From NCBI GenBank assembly GCA_963835555.1, contig CAWIGC010000003.1:62001-126000 (forward strand): a stretch of 64,000 bases of DNA, read 5' to 3'. Of the stretch, positions 26,279 to 34,949 are shown in pieces; the first letter of the stretch is position 1; each line of letters begins with the position of its first letter. Both the position numbers and the translations under genes were made by a program. This DNA is from Sulfopaludibacter sp963835555 (lineage in GTDB: Bacteria > Acidobacteriota > Terriglobia > Bryobacterales > Bryobacteraceae). Under the pieces are notes generated by a model. That model ran no database searches. It was not told the DNA's origin and saw only the letters and a program-made list of their open reading frames with translations.

Positions 26279-27610
26279 ATGGCTATCAGCAGAAGGCATT
26301 TTCTGGGCGCCGCCGGCGCCGGATTGGCCGCGCAGGCCTCTGCGCAGGCACAGACAGTTTCTCCCAATGACAGACTTCGCATCGCCCTGATCGGGGCCGG
26401 CGGACAGGGTAGCGGCGATACGCGCAACGCTCTGTTGGCGGGCGGCGTGGAACTGGTAGCGGTGAGCGATATCTACGACGGCCGCCTCACTCGCGCGCGC
26501 GAGGTCTGGGGCGACCACCTGTTCACCACGCGCGATTACCGCGAAGTGCTGGCGCGGCGCGACGTGGACGCGGTCATCGTCGCGACGCCCGACCACTGGC
26601 ACCAGAAGATTACCGTGGACGCCCTCAGCGCCGGCAAGGACGTCTATTGCGAAAAGCCCATGGTGCAGCTTGTGTCCGACGGCAAGGCGGTGGTCGATGC
26701 GCAGAAACGCACCGGCCGTATTCTGCAGGTGGGCAGCCAGCGCGTGAGCTCCATCGTCTACCAGAAGGCCAAGGATCTGCTGGCCTCCGGGGCCATCGGC
26801 GAGCTGAATTTCGTGGAAGCCTGGATCGACCGCGGCACCGCGCTGGGCGCCTGGCAATATTCCATCCCGCCCGATGCATCGCCCTCCACCGTGGATTGGG
26901 ACCGCTTCCTGGGCCGCGCCCCCAAAGTACCCTTCGAACCGGTGCGCCTGTTCCGCTGGCGCAACTATCGCGATTACGGCACCGGCGTGGGCGGCGACCT
27001 GTTCGTCCACCTGTTCAGCGGCCTGCATTTCGCCACCGGCAGCAACGGCCCTACGCGCGTGTTCTCTACCGGCGGCCTGCGGTATTGGAAGGACGGCCGC
27101 GACGTGCCCGACGTGCTGGCCGGGCTGTACGATTACCCCGCCGCCGGGTCGCGGCCGGCGTTTACGTTTTCGCTGCGCGTGAACCTGATCGATGGCGCGG
27201 TGGTGGAGACCAGTGGATTCCGCTTCGTCGGCAGCGAGGGTATGTTGACCATCGATAGCGGCGTCACGCTAGCCCGCACGCCGCGCGAAAGCGAACCGGG
27301 ATACACCATCGATACTTTCCCCAAAGCCGTACAGGAGCAGTACCTCAAGGAGTATCGCGAAAAATATCCGCAGCGCCCCAAGCTGAGCACCGGGTCGCTG
27401 GCGACCGAGGAAAAGTTCCTGCCGCCGCACGGCTACAGCGATCACTTCGAGCACGTCCGAAACTTCATCCAGGCGGTGCGGACGCGCAAGCCTGTGGTGG
27501 AGGATGCGGCCTTCGGCTTCCGCGCCGCCGGCCCCGCGCTGCTGGCCAACATCAGCTATTTTGAAAAGCGCGTCTGCAACTGGGACCCTGAAAAAATGGA
27601 GATGGTCTAA
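26279..27610 (+). CDS. Tat-exported Gfo/Idh/MocA-family oxidoreductase
   Basis: 443 residues. A twin-arginine signal opens the protein (MAISRRHFLGAAGAGLAAQA). The NAD(P)-binding fold is LRIALIGAGGQGSGDTRNAL, followed by the family motif ATPDHWHQKITVDALSAGKD and VYCEKPM. The C-terminal part (GGDLFVHLFSGLHFATG, DVLAGLYDYPAAGSRP) is the substrate domain with the histidine expected in such enzymes. Probably acts on a sugar or inositol derivative in the periplasm. Such genes are common in Acidobacteria and Planctomycetes. It diverges from the NHL gene by about 130 bases. Confidence 0.85.
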   Translation: MAISRRHFLGAAGAGLAAQASAQAQTVSPNDRLRIALIGAGGQGSGDTRNALLAGGVELVAVSDIYDGRLTRAREVWGDHLFTTRDYREVLARRDVDAVIVATPDHWHQKITVDALSAGKDVYCEKPMVQLVSDGKAVVDAQKRTGRILQVGSQRVSSIVYQKAKDLLASGAIGELNFVEAWIDRGTALGAWQYSIPPDASPSTVDWDRFLGRAPKVPFEPVRLFRWRNYRDYGTGVGGDLFVHLFSGLHFATGSNGPTRVFSTGGLRYWKDGRDVPDVLAGLYDYPAAGSRPAFTFSLRVNLIDGAVVETSGFRFVGSEGMLTIDSGVTLARTPRESEPGYTIDTFPKAVQEQYLKEYREKYPQRPKLSTGSLATEEKFLPPHGYSDHFEHVRNFIQAVRTRKPVVEDAAFGFRAAGPALLANISYFEKRVCNWDPEKMEMV

Positions 27611-27654
27611 AACAAAATCCGTCCCATTTTGGGCGCCGGTTCGTCTGAGGAAGT

Positions 27655-28461
27655 ATGGGGCCACTCAGAGCTGTAACACTTGTTGCCTGTATGACCATGA
27701 CGGCCTTGGCCGCCGATAGTACCACTCCCGTGGTGACCTCGGCGGCGAGCCCGCAAATCGGAATTACTAGCGATACGCTCGCCAGCGTCTTCGGGCCGAA
27801 TATCTCAACCATGAACCAGGTGGCGCCGGGACCGCCGTGGCCAACCAGTCTCGGCGATATTTCGGTCGCGTGGGTGGCGGATTCGGCGAACAATCGGAAA
27901 ATGGCCCAAATCCTGTTCATCTCCCCGGACCAGATGAATATCTATATCCCGCCCGGGATGGCTGTGGGGCCGGGCACCGTTTCGTTCCCCACCACCGGTC
28001 TGGGCCCGGGCGTGGGGACGGCGGCGTTGCGAGTCGTGCCCGTGAACTTTCAGAAAGTGGCGCCTGCACTTTTCAGCGCATCGGGGACCGGCTCCGGTGT
28101 GGCCGCGGCGACCGGTGTGCGGGTGACCCTTCCCACGCAGATCCAGAGTCCGGTGCCGGTCTTCCTGTGCGACGCAGCGGCGAGTTGCCAGGCTGTAGCG
28201 ATAGACCCGGGCGTGGACGCCCCGGTCTATCTTTCCTTTTATGGCACGGGCATTCGCGGTGCAAGCTCGCTCTCCGGCGTATCGGTAAAGATCGGCAATA
28301 CCGCCGTGCAGCCGACCTATGCCGGACCGCAGGTGCAGACTCCGGGATTGGACCAGGTGAATGTGCCGCTGCCGCTTTCCTTGCGCGGGAGCGGCCTGGT
28401 AAATGTCACGGTGACAGTTGACGGCGTCACCTCAAACGCCGTGCAGATCGATATTCAGTAG
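27655..28461 (+). CDS. Secreted protein with Solibacter-type C-terminal domain
   Basis: 268 residues with a signal peptide (MGPLRAVTLVACMTMTALAA). It consists mainly of the TIGR03437-type fold: DTLASVFGPNISTMNQVAPG, ILFISPDQMNIYIPPGM, YLSFYGTGIRGASSLSGVSV, and ends with the typical GSGLVNVTVTVDGVTSNAVQ. GAGGAAGT serves as ribosome site. No catalytic motif. It follows the oxidoreductase by 44 bases and may be cotranscribed with it. Function unknown. Confidence 0.75.
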   Translation: MGPLRAVTLVACMTMTALAADSTTPVVTSAASPQIGITSDTLASVFGPNISTMNQVAPGPPWPTSLGDISVAWVADSANNRKMAQILFISPDQMNIYIPPGMAVGPGTVSFPTTGLGPGVGTAALRVVPVNFQKVAPALFSASGTGSGVAAATGVRVTLPTQIQSPVPVFLCDAAASCQAVAIDPGVDAPVYLSFYGTGIRGASSLSGVSVKIGNTAVQPTYAGPQVQTPGLDQVNVPLPLSLRGSGLVNVTVTVDGVTSNAVQIDIQ

Positions 28462-28531
28462 GCCCGCCGCTTACCCCGGCAGCCGGGCATTGGTGCAACT
28501 CCGGTATAATCAATCCAGGGAGAAATCTGGG

Positions 28532-29215
28532 ATGCTGAAGTCTGTCTGTTTAGCCGCCGTCGTGTTTTCGACCCTCTCTTTTGCTGAAGGCATTCCGCCT
28601 CACAGCGTGTCCGGCACCTATATTGAAGCCCGCACCGCCGATGTCTTCACCGGACCCTGCTTCGCCAATGGCGAAGTGGAAATGGCCGGCAAAGAGGCTG
28701 TGTTCGGCTGGAAGATCAACACCGGTAAGTGGCAGGGCGTGGACCTGCAGGGCCTCTCGGTAGTGGGCGTGGTGCGCGCCGAGCACACCTTGGGCAACGT
28801 GTATGAGCCCGTTAACGAGATGCGCGCCGTGCTGATTGTGGACAGCCGCGCCAACGCCGAACAGCGGGCCGCGCTGCGCAGCTTCGCCGTGAAAGCCGGC
28901 GGCGACCTGTTTAAGAACATCGTGAAGGTGGACGCCGCGCCCATCGAGTTCACCATCCAGAACGACAATATCCACAGCGCCGTGGCGCATCTTTCCGCCG
29001 GGTCTCTGGCGGCCATTCGCACGCGCGCCATCATGGCGGCCGATCACACCTGCGGCAACGAAGACGCCTATTATCCGCCGTTGACCGAACTGGATCACGC
29101 CATGCCGGCCTATGCGCTGGAAGATGAGTTTCAAGGCAGCGGACTGGGCGAAACCTGGAAGAACGGACCGCGGCGCTCCGGCTTCCTGGGAACTTTCCAT
29201 CTGACCACGGATTAA
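28532..29215 (+). CDS. DUF1326-type secreted protein
   Basis: 227 residues from ATG 28532, with GGGAGAAA upstream and a TATAAT at 28505-28510 that may be its -10 box. Signal peptide MLKSVCLAAVVFSTLSFAEG. The mature part begins SVSGTYIEARTADVFTGPCF, a block I recognise from DUF1326 proteins, with VEMAGKEAVFGWKINTGKW following. A Cys in GPC and one in HTCGNEDAYYPP are conserved candidates for metal binding. No known function. Confidence 0.65.
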   Translation: MLKSVCLAAVVFSTLSFAEGIPPHSVSGTYIEARTADVFTGPCFANGEVEMAGKEAVFGWKINTGKWQGVDLQGLSVVGVVRAEHTLGNVYEPVNEMRAVLIVDSRANAEQRAALRSFAVKAGGDLFKNIVKVDAAPIEFTIQNDNIHSAVAHLSAGSLAAIRTRAIMAADHTCGNEDAYYPPLTELDHAMPAYALEDEFQGSGLGETWKNGPRRSGFLGTFHLTTD

Positions 29216-29289
29216 CGGCGTCGATTTGCCGGACATTCGTTCGTTTATCCTGTGAGACGGCGGTTCGCGCCATCTCATAGGAGACGAAT

Positions 29290-29634
29290 ATGGAAAGCTA
29301 CTTACTTCTACTTCACGAATGCAATGAATACGCGCCTCTGAGCCCGGAGGAGATTCAGGCGATATTCGGCCGCTACCGCGCCTGGAGCCAGAAGCTGCGC
29401 GATGCCGGCCGCATCCTGGGCAGCAACAAGCTGGAAGACGGCTCCGGCCGCGTGCTCCGCGGTAAGAACGGCGATCTGCGCATCACCGATGGTCCCTTCA
29501 CCGAGACCAAGGATGTGCTGGGCGGCTACTTCCTGGTTTCCGCGGAGAGCTACGAAGACGCCGTGGAGCTTTGCCGCGACTGCCCGCACCTGGACTTCGG
29601 CGCTATCGAAGTCCGGCGCATCCAAAAAGTATGA
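29290..29634 (+). CDS. YciI-related (DGPF) protein
   Basis: 114 residues, small ferredoxin-like alpha/beta barrel family. It carries YLLLLHE, IFGRYRAWSQKLRDAGRI and the signature RITDGPFTETKDVLGGYFLV. The gene overlaps the next (sigma factor) by ATGA, the arrangement known for ECF42 sigma factors and their DGPF partner proteins. A near-perfect 10-bp hairpin (29253-29277, one C-A mismatch) stands directly before its ribosome site and might tune translation. Enzymatic role unproven. Confidence 0.85.
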   Translation: MESYLLLLHECNEYAPLSPEEIQAIFGRYRAWSQKLRDAGRILGSNKLEDGSGRVLRGKNGDLRITDGPFTETKDVLGGYFLVSAESYEDAVELCRDCPHLDFGAIEVRRIQKV

Positions 29635-30839
29635 ACGACCTGGTCGACCATCTGTTCCGCCGTCAGGCGGGTCTGCTGGTTTCGACCCTCACCCGCGTCC
29701 TGGGCCCGCGCCATCTTTCGCTGGCGGAAGACGTGGTCCAGGAAGCGCTGGTCAAGGCCCTGCAGCAGTGGCCGCACAGCGGTGTGCCGGCCAGCCCTTC
29801 GGCGTGGCTCATCCAGGTGGCGCGCAACCGCGCCCTGGATATACTGCGCCGGCAATCATCGTTTGCCGCCAAGGAAAGGGAGATCGCGCGCGCCATTTCG
29901 CGGCCGCCTTCGCCCGCCGAGGAGGTGGACGACCAGCTTGCGATGATGTTCCTCTGCTGCCACCCCCGGATTCCGCGCGATGCCCGCGTGGCGCTGACCC
30001 TCAAGACTGTAGGGGGCTTCGGGACCGGCGAAATCGCGCGCGCTTTTCTCATTCAGGAGACCGCCGCGGCGCAGCGCATCGTCCGCGCCAAGCGGCTGAT
30101 TCGCGAACTCGACCTGACCTTCGAACTGGAGGGGTTGCCGCGGGAACGCCTGGATTCGGTGCTGGAAACGCTGTACCTCATGTTCAACGAAGGCTACAGC
30201 GGCGCGGGCGAATTCGCCGAGGAGGCCATCCGCCTGGCGCGGCTGCTGGCAGGTCACGCCACTACCCGCGTACCGCACGTAAACGCCCTGCTGGCCCTCT
30301 TCCTCCTGCAATCCGCCCGCGGACCGGCACGCCTCGATGCGCAGGGCGACCTGCTGTTGCTGGCCGGTCAGGACCGGTCGCTGTGGAACCGCGAACGTAT
30401 CTTCGAAGGGCTGCGCCATCTGGATCGCTCGGCCGCCGGCGAGCGGCTGACCCCCTGGCACCTGGAGGCCGGGATTGCCGCCGCTCACGCCACCGCGCCT
30501 GATTTCGAATCCACCGACTGGGACTACATCGCCGGCCAGTACGATCAGCTCTATGCGCTCAATCCATCGCCGGTGATCGCCCTGAATCGCGCGGTGGCGC
30601 TGTCGCGATGCCAGGGCGCCGAAGCCGGACTGCGTGCCGCTCAGGCGATCGAACACCACCCCGCCTTGCAACGCTATTATCTTCTCCCGGCCACCATGGG
30701 CCGCCTCTGGCAGGAACTCGGCGATACGGAAAAGGCGGCGGTTTACCTGAAAAAGGCGCTCACCTGCGAATGTTCCGCGCCGGAGCGCCGGTTCCTGGAG
30801 CGGCAATTGACCGGACTGAGCGCTACTTCCGTCCGCTGA
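29631..30839 (+). CDS. ECF42-type RNA polymerase sigma factor
   Basis: 402 residues. Sigma region 2 is AEDVVQEALVKALQQWPHSG with AWLIQVARNRALDILRR; region 4 is VALTLKTVGGFGTGEIARAF with TAAAQRIVRAKRLIRE. The long C-terminal extension (LYLMFNEGYSGAG, VNALLALFLLQSARGPARLD, ALNRAVALSRCQGAEAGL, then TPR-like helices to the end) is the DUF6596-type domain of group ECF42. No anti-sigma factor is nearby, as is usual for this group; control is thought to act through the C-terminal extension. Its end overlaps the convergent downstream gene by 17 bases. Confidence 0.9.
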   Translation: MNDLVDHLFRRQAGLLVSTLTRVLGPRHLSLAEDVVQEALVKALQQWPHSGVPASPSAWLIQVARNRALDILRRQSSFAAKEREIARAISRPPSPAEEVDDQLAMMFLCCHPRIPRDARVALTLKTVGGFGTGEIARAFLIQETAAAQRIVRAKRLIRELDLTFELEGLPRERLDSVLETLYLMFNEGYSGAGEFAEEAIRLARLLAGHATTRVPHVNALLALFLLQSARGPARLDAQGDLLLLAGQDRSLWNRERIFEGLRHLDRSAAGERLTPWHLEAGIAAAHATAPDFESTDWDYIAGQYDQLYALNPSPVIALNRAVALSRCQGAEAGLRAAQAIEHHPALQRYYLLPATMGRLWQELGDTEKAAVYLKKALTCECSAPERRFLERQLTGLSATSVR

Positions 30840-32493
30840 CCGCGGCCGGGATGGCAGGCAGCGAAAACGACTTCTTGTCATTGGCCATCAGACGGACCGT
30901 TTCCGCCCTGGCGATATATTTGGCCAGAAATTCCGGATTCTGAAACTGGTTCGGTTCCAGTTCTTCCCAGGCCAGCAGTTTGTAATCTCCGGGCGGCAGA
31001 TTCGTAAAATCGAATGCCCCCTTCTGATCGCTCACGGCGTTGTGGAACTGCGAGATTCGCCGCGAGTCCGGCACCAGCACCACACTCACACCGGCCATGG
31101 CGTTGCCGTCTTCACCGGTAACAGTGCCCTTCACTTCAGCACCCTCGGTGCTGAGGGTAATCTGAATTGGCCCCACCGCGCCGGCCGAAAGATCGATGCC
31201 GCCGTCATCCACTTCGTGGTCCCCATACTTCACGCTCTTGATGTAAAGCTGCGCGGACCCGTCGTCGGTGCGCACTTCGTAGCGCGCCGGAGACACGCCC
31301 TTGAAAGTGAACTTGCCGGATTCGTCCGCCGAGGCTTTCGGCGGGTTCAGCAGGATGAAATCCACCGGAGCCAGCCGGGCGCCCAGTTGCTTCAAATCGA
31401 TTCTGTCGCTGCCCTTCCCTTCCAGCGCGAGGCTGCCCGAAAGATCGATCGGCGCCATGGTCTGCATGATCAGGCCGCTGAGGTGGCGATCCTTCACCTG
31501 CACCGGCATTTGCGCGCCCATGGGCGAGAGGAAATCCTGCGTGGCGCTGAGCATATATTCGCCCGGCGGCACGCCGCGAAACTCGAAGCTGCCGTCGGGA
31601 TTCAGTTGCGCGCGGTTGGCGGAGAGCATCCCCAGGATGCCGGAGCCTTTCGGGGTGAGCACCACCAGGGTCATCTTGCCCTGCGTGGGCGCGTTGTCCC
31701 AGCGGCCTTTCACGCGGAAGGAATCTACCTTCACCAGGTGGATATCGATCCGGCCTACTTCGCCGCCGACTCCGACTTCCACGGGCGACGCGGTCTCCTG
31801 GTCGGCAACGCTGGGATAGTAGGTGGTAATGTAGGCCGGCTCCGGTTTGTCCTCGGCGGGCTTGGCGGCGGCGCCGGTCATGCTGCCGGTGAGATTGTTC
31901 ACCAGGTTCGACGCCATCACGATGTACTTGCCAGCCTTCAGGTTTGCAACACGGTATTCGCCCTGATCGTTGGTCATGCCCTGTCCCGCCGGCGCCCACA
32001 TCTTCCTGCCTTTTTCATAGGCTGCAATCATAGGCATCACCATGGCATTCTGGATGGGCTCGCCGTCGGCATCGAGTACTTTGCCGGTGATCACGGCGTT
32101 GGGTAAAAGCTTCCAGTTCAAGCCCTTCATCTGCTGCCCCGCGGACAGATTCAGCGGCGTCCCCGCCATGGAGTTGCCGCGCGCCCCGTAAGCGCCGGGG
32201 GCGAAGCCGTTCTTCTGCGCTACCAGGGTGTAGCGCCCGGGTTCCAGGTTGTCGAACGAGAACGCGCCCTTCTCATCGGTCTCCGCGGTCGTGTTCTTGC
32301 CGCGTCTGGAGAGGATCACGCTGACCTTCTTCACGGGTTCTCCGGTGATCGCGTGGGAAATCTTGCCTTCGAGCGAAGCTTTGTTGTTGTCTTTGGCCTT
32401 CTCCTTATCGGCGTCGGAGGTTTGGAATGCAGCCAGCGCCAGCACTCCGCTCAGCAGGCACACTGCCAGATTGATCGGCGTATGGAGTCGCAT
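30823..32493 (-). CDS. Exported carboxypeptidase-regulatory-like (CarboxypepD_reg) repeat protein
   Basis: 556 residues with a signal peptide (MRLHTPINLAVCLLSGVLAL). It is made of beta-sandwich repeats: LEGKISHAITGEPVKKVSVI, FDNLEPGRYTLVAQKNGFAP, ITGKVLDADGEPIQNAMVMP, FKGVSPARYEVRTDDG, VKGTVTGEDGNAMAGVSVVL, FTNLPPGDYKLLAWEE. No catalytic domain is present. Proteins of this design are very common in Solibacter-like genomes and are presumed to sit on the cell surface. It stands alone, convergent with the ECF42 gene. Confidence 0.8.
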   Translation of the reverse strand: MRLHTPINLAVCLLSGVLALAAFQTSDADKEKAKDNNKASLEGKISHAITGEPVKKVSVILSRRGKNTTAETDEKGAFSFDNLEPGRYTLVAQKNGFAPGAYGARGNSMAGTPLNLSAGQQMKGLNWKLLPNAVITGKVLDADGEPIQNAMVMPMIAAYEKGRKMWAPAGQGMTNDQGEYRVANLKAGKYIVMASNLVNNLTGSMTGAAAKPAEDKPEPAYITTYYPSVADQETASPVEVGVGGEVGRIDIHLVKVDSFRVKGRWDNAPTQGKMTLVVLTPKGSGILGMLSANRAQLNPDGSFEFRGVPPGEYMLSATQDFLSPMGAQMPVQVKDRHLSGLIMQTMAPIDLSGSLALEGKGSDRIDLKQLGARLAPVDFILLNPPKASADESGKFTFKGVSPARYEVRTDDGSAQLYIKSVKYGDHEVDDGGIDLSAGAVGPIQITLSTEGAEVKGTVTGEDGNAMAGVSVVLVPDSRRISQFHNAVSDQKGAFDFTNLPPGDYKLLAWEELEPNQFQNPEFLAKYIARAETVRLMANDKKSFSLPAIPAAVSGRK

Positions 32494-32547
32494 GATACCA
32501 CCCCGGTCTACAGTTTCAGACCTGAATGTATTATTACGCGTTTCAGG

Positions 32548-33108
32548 TTAAACGGCACTCAGCCTGCGGCGCCGGCCCCAGGCCGCCCCGGCCAGAACGA
32601 GTATCTGCGGCGCGGCGTCGCTCAGAAAGGCGATGCTCCCGGGAACAACCATCATGGAAACGCACGCGAACGCCGCGGCCGCAATCGCATACGCCAGGCA
32701 TGCCGCCGCCTCGCGACCGGGCGCCCAGCGAGCCAGCATGCGGCCGGTCGCCAGCGGGGTAACCAACACCGGCGCGAGGAACCAGATTCGCCACACCATG
32801 GCGCCCAGTTGAGGAGCATGTCCGCTCGGGAACGCGGCAACGAAAAACGCGACTCCGCTGAGGCCGGCAAAGAGCAGGTCGAGCACAACATAGACGGCCA
32901 GGCCCAGAATTGCGAGGCCGGCGATGCGCGCCGGGTTGTCCGAGACATCGCGCCAAAGCAGCGAGGCTGCCGTCTGTAAGACGCCGGACCAGAACCAGGC
33001 CGTGCCGCGAGTTCCCGCCTCTTCGGCGAGATCGCCGGCGGTTGAGGCGGCGCGGTCCCGGCTGGTAACCAGTGAGAGTGTCCATTCCGCGAGGGATATG
33101 TTATGCAT
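32548..33108 (-). CDS. Membrane protein cotranscribed with PadR regulator
   Basis: 186 residues with four predicted membrane helices (for example IAGLAILGLAVYVVLDLLFA and YAIAAAAFACVSMMVVPGSI). The N-terminus LAEWTLSLVTSRDRAASTAG DLAEEA forms a soluble helix pair. The ATG lies inside the last codons of the PadR gene (8-nt overlap), so the two are coupled. Function unknown; PadR partners are often membrane transport or stress proteins. Confidence 0.65.
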   Translation of the reverse strand: MHNISLAEWTLSLVTSRDRAASTAGDLAEEAGTRGTAWFWSGVLQTAASLLWRDVSDNPARIAGLAILGLAVYVVLDLLFAGLSGVAFFVAAFPSGHAPQLGAMVWRIWFLAPVLVTPLATGRMLARWAPGREAAACLAYAIAAAAFACVSMMVVPGSIAFLSDAAPQILVLAGAAWGRRRRLSAV

Positions 33109-33438
33109 AGCTGAGTCCCGGGAGTTCGCAACCCTTCAGTAACCGGCGGTACGATTGTTGCGCGCGCGTGATCTCGCGCAGGCCTTTCGCGCTGACCGTG
33201 AAGTAGCGCTTGGCCCGTCCGCCGCGCTGCGGAGTCGGATCGCCCAGTCGCGAAGAGAGCAACCCTTTGTCCTCCAGCCGGTCCAGCGTGGTATAAAGCG
33301 CGCCCGGAGCCGGACGGCGGCGCGGTACATGCGGTGATTTCCGCGCTAATCGTCACACCATAAGCGTGTTCGCCCAAGCGCAGAATCGCCAGCAGTACCA
33401 CCTGCTCGAACTCTCCTAAGCGAATGGGCCGCGCGCAT
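33101..33438 (-). CDS. PadR-family transcriptional regulator
   Basis: About 110 residues across one or two indels. The core reads RLGEFEQVVLLAILRLGEHA, YGVTISAEIT, then ALYTTLDRLEDKGLLSSRLG, GGRAKRYFTVSAKGLREI and ends LPGLSYA. The winged-helix and the GALYTTLDRLExKGLL block are typical PadR. The start is unsure: ATG 33438 sits right at the predicted transcription start (leaderless) but is out of frame with LGEFEQ, so a base is probably missing; GTG 33401 with AGGAGAG is the in-frame alternative. It is first in a two-gene unit with the membrane protein. Confidence 0.75.
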
Positions 33439-33447
33439 TTCTACTAC

Positions 33448-33476
33448 AGAATAGAGGAAAATGCCCGGGCCGTCAA
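33448..33476 (-). promoter_or_regulatory. Strong promoter of the padR unit
   Basis: Minus strand TTGACG, 17 bases, TATTCT. Each box differs from consensus by one or two bases. The predicted transcription start falls at or a few bases before ATG 33438, suggesting a leaderless message. Confidence 0.6.
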
Positions 33477-33485
33477 GAGTAGTCG

Positions 33486-34861
33486 CTATTGCCCGCTCGA
33501 ACTTCACCGTGGCGTCCATAGCCGGCAGCGCTTTCAGCGATTCCAGCAGGTACGGCAGGCCCTCGGACCCGAGCGTCGAGATGCCGTCGCTCAGGTGAAA
33601 GTGCAGATGCGGCTCGGTGCTGTTGCCGGAGTTCCCCACCAGGGCCAGAACCTGTCCGCGCTTCACTTTATCGCCGGTGTGGACCCGCAGTTTGCCCGGC
33701 TGCAGGTGACCATAGAAGGCGTAGCGGCCGCCGCCCAGGTCCAGGACAATGTGATTGCCGCCCACGGTTTCGAGCGTGATCGGCACGGCGCGCGAGGTGA
33801 GGCCGGGCACGTTTTCGGGAATGCCGTCCTTCACGTCCACCACCGTGCCATCGGCCACGGCCAGCACCTCGCTGCCATAAGCGTGATAGCTTTTGTTGTC
33901 CTTGGGATCGCCCGTGTACGACTTGCCGTCTGCACCGAGGCGCAGCCAGTCGATGGCAAAACGCTGCACGATGTGATACCGGCCTTCTACCGGAAGCAAT
34001 GCCCGCCGGTGGCCCGAGATATTGGAAGGGCCGTTCGCCGCCATCCACTGGTCCCCATGCAGGGGCGGGCCCAGGGTCAGCAGTTTCGCTTTCGAGACAA
34101 CCGCCGCGCCGCCCTCGGTAGTGAGGTCCTCTACGGCGACGCGGTGCCGCAGTTCCGCGGGCACCGGCGCTCCCGGATCGAGAGTCACATCCAGGAATGC
34201 CGCCGCGTGCACACCGCTCGGCAGGTACCGCTTATCCGCGGCCGCGCTCACATCCACGCGGTAGAGCAAGGCGTTGAGCTCCTGGCCTTCGTAACCGGCC
34301 AGCACTTTGCCGTCCCCCAAAATTTCGACGCGTTTCAAATCGATGGCGCTGCCGCCGCCGTTGATGATGTGCAGCTCGTACATCAGGTGGGTTTTCCCGC
34401 CCAGCAGGACGGGCGTGGGCGGTGTGGGCACATACAAGTCCACGGGAATGCCGAAGGGCGTCATCTGGGCGGTGGTTAAATGCGGCCGTTCCGGAGGTTT
34501 CGCGGGCGCCGCATTCAGGCCTCGCGAAAATTCCAGCGGCAGCGGCACGCCCTGTGTCCAGGTGCCGGTGATCTTGTCGCCGGCAATGGTCCCTTCGTAA
34601 TGCGCTTGCGCCGCCTTGATTTCGAACCGCACCTGGTCGCCCCTCAGGTCAATCTACGTCGAACGGCAGCACAGCGCCCTGGTCCAGGCTGTTCAGCTTG
34701 CCGGTGTACAAGCCGTCCGGAGCCTTTTCGATATTCAGCGACAGGCGCAGTCTGGCGCTACCGGCGAAGAGCGTGCCGCTCCAGTCGCCTTCGAGTTTCG
34801 GCTGGCCCTGGGTCAACGCTGCCAGCGCCCCGAATAGAAGTAGAATTCCTGTGCGCAACAT
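33486..34861 (-). CDS. Exported M23-family metallopeptidase
   Basis: About 455 residues. ATG 34861 starts a signal peptide (MLRTGILLLFGALAALTQGQ), followed by a small beta-barrel-like domain (LEGDWSGTLFAGSARLRLSL, YEGTIAGDKITGTWTQG). A frameshift near 34655 interrupts it. The C-terminal third is a LytM/M23 domain: YGSEVLAVADGTVVDVKDGI, GGNHIVLDLGGGRYAFYGHL, KVKRGQVLALVGNSGNST, EPHLHFHLSD, with the HLHFH zinc-type motif. It probably cuts peptidoglycan peptides. The exact end is uncertain: a small indel would give the stop at 33486; without it the frame runs into padR. Confidence 0.8.
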
Positions 34862-34949
34862 ACTCAGATAGACTAACACCGCGGCAGTTTCTTACAGACG
34901 GCGGCCCGCCTGCCGTTGCGCCGGAGCAGCGTCCGCGATTTAATAGGTC

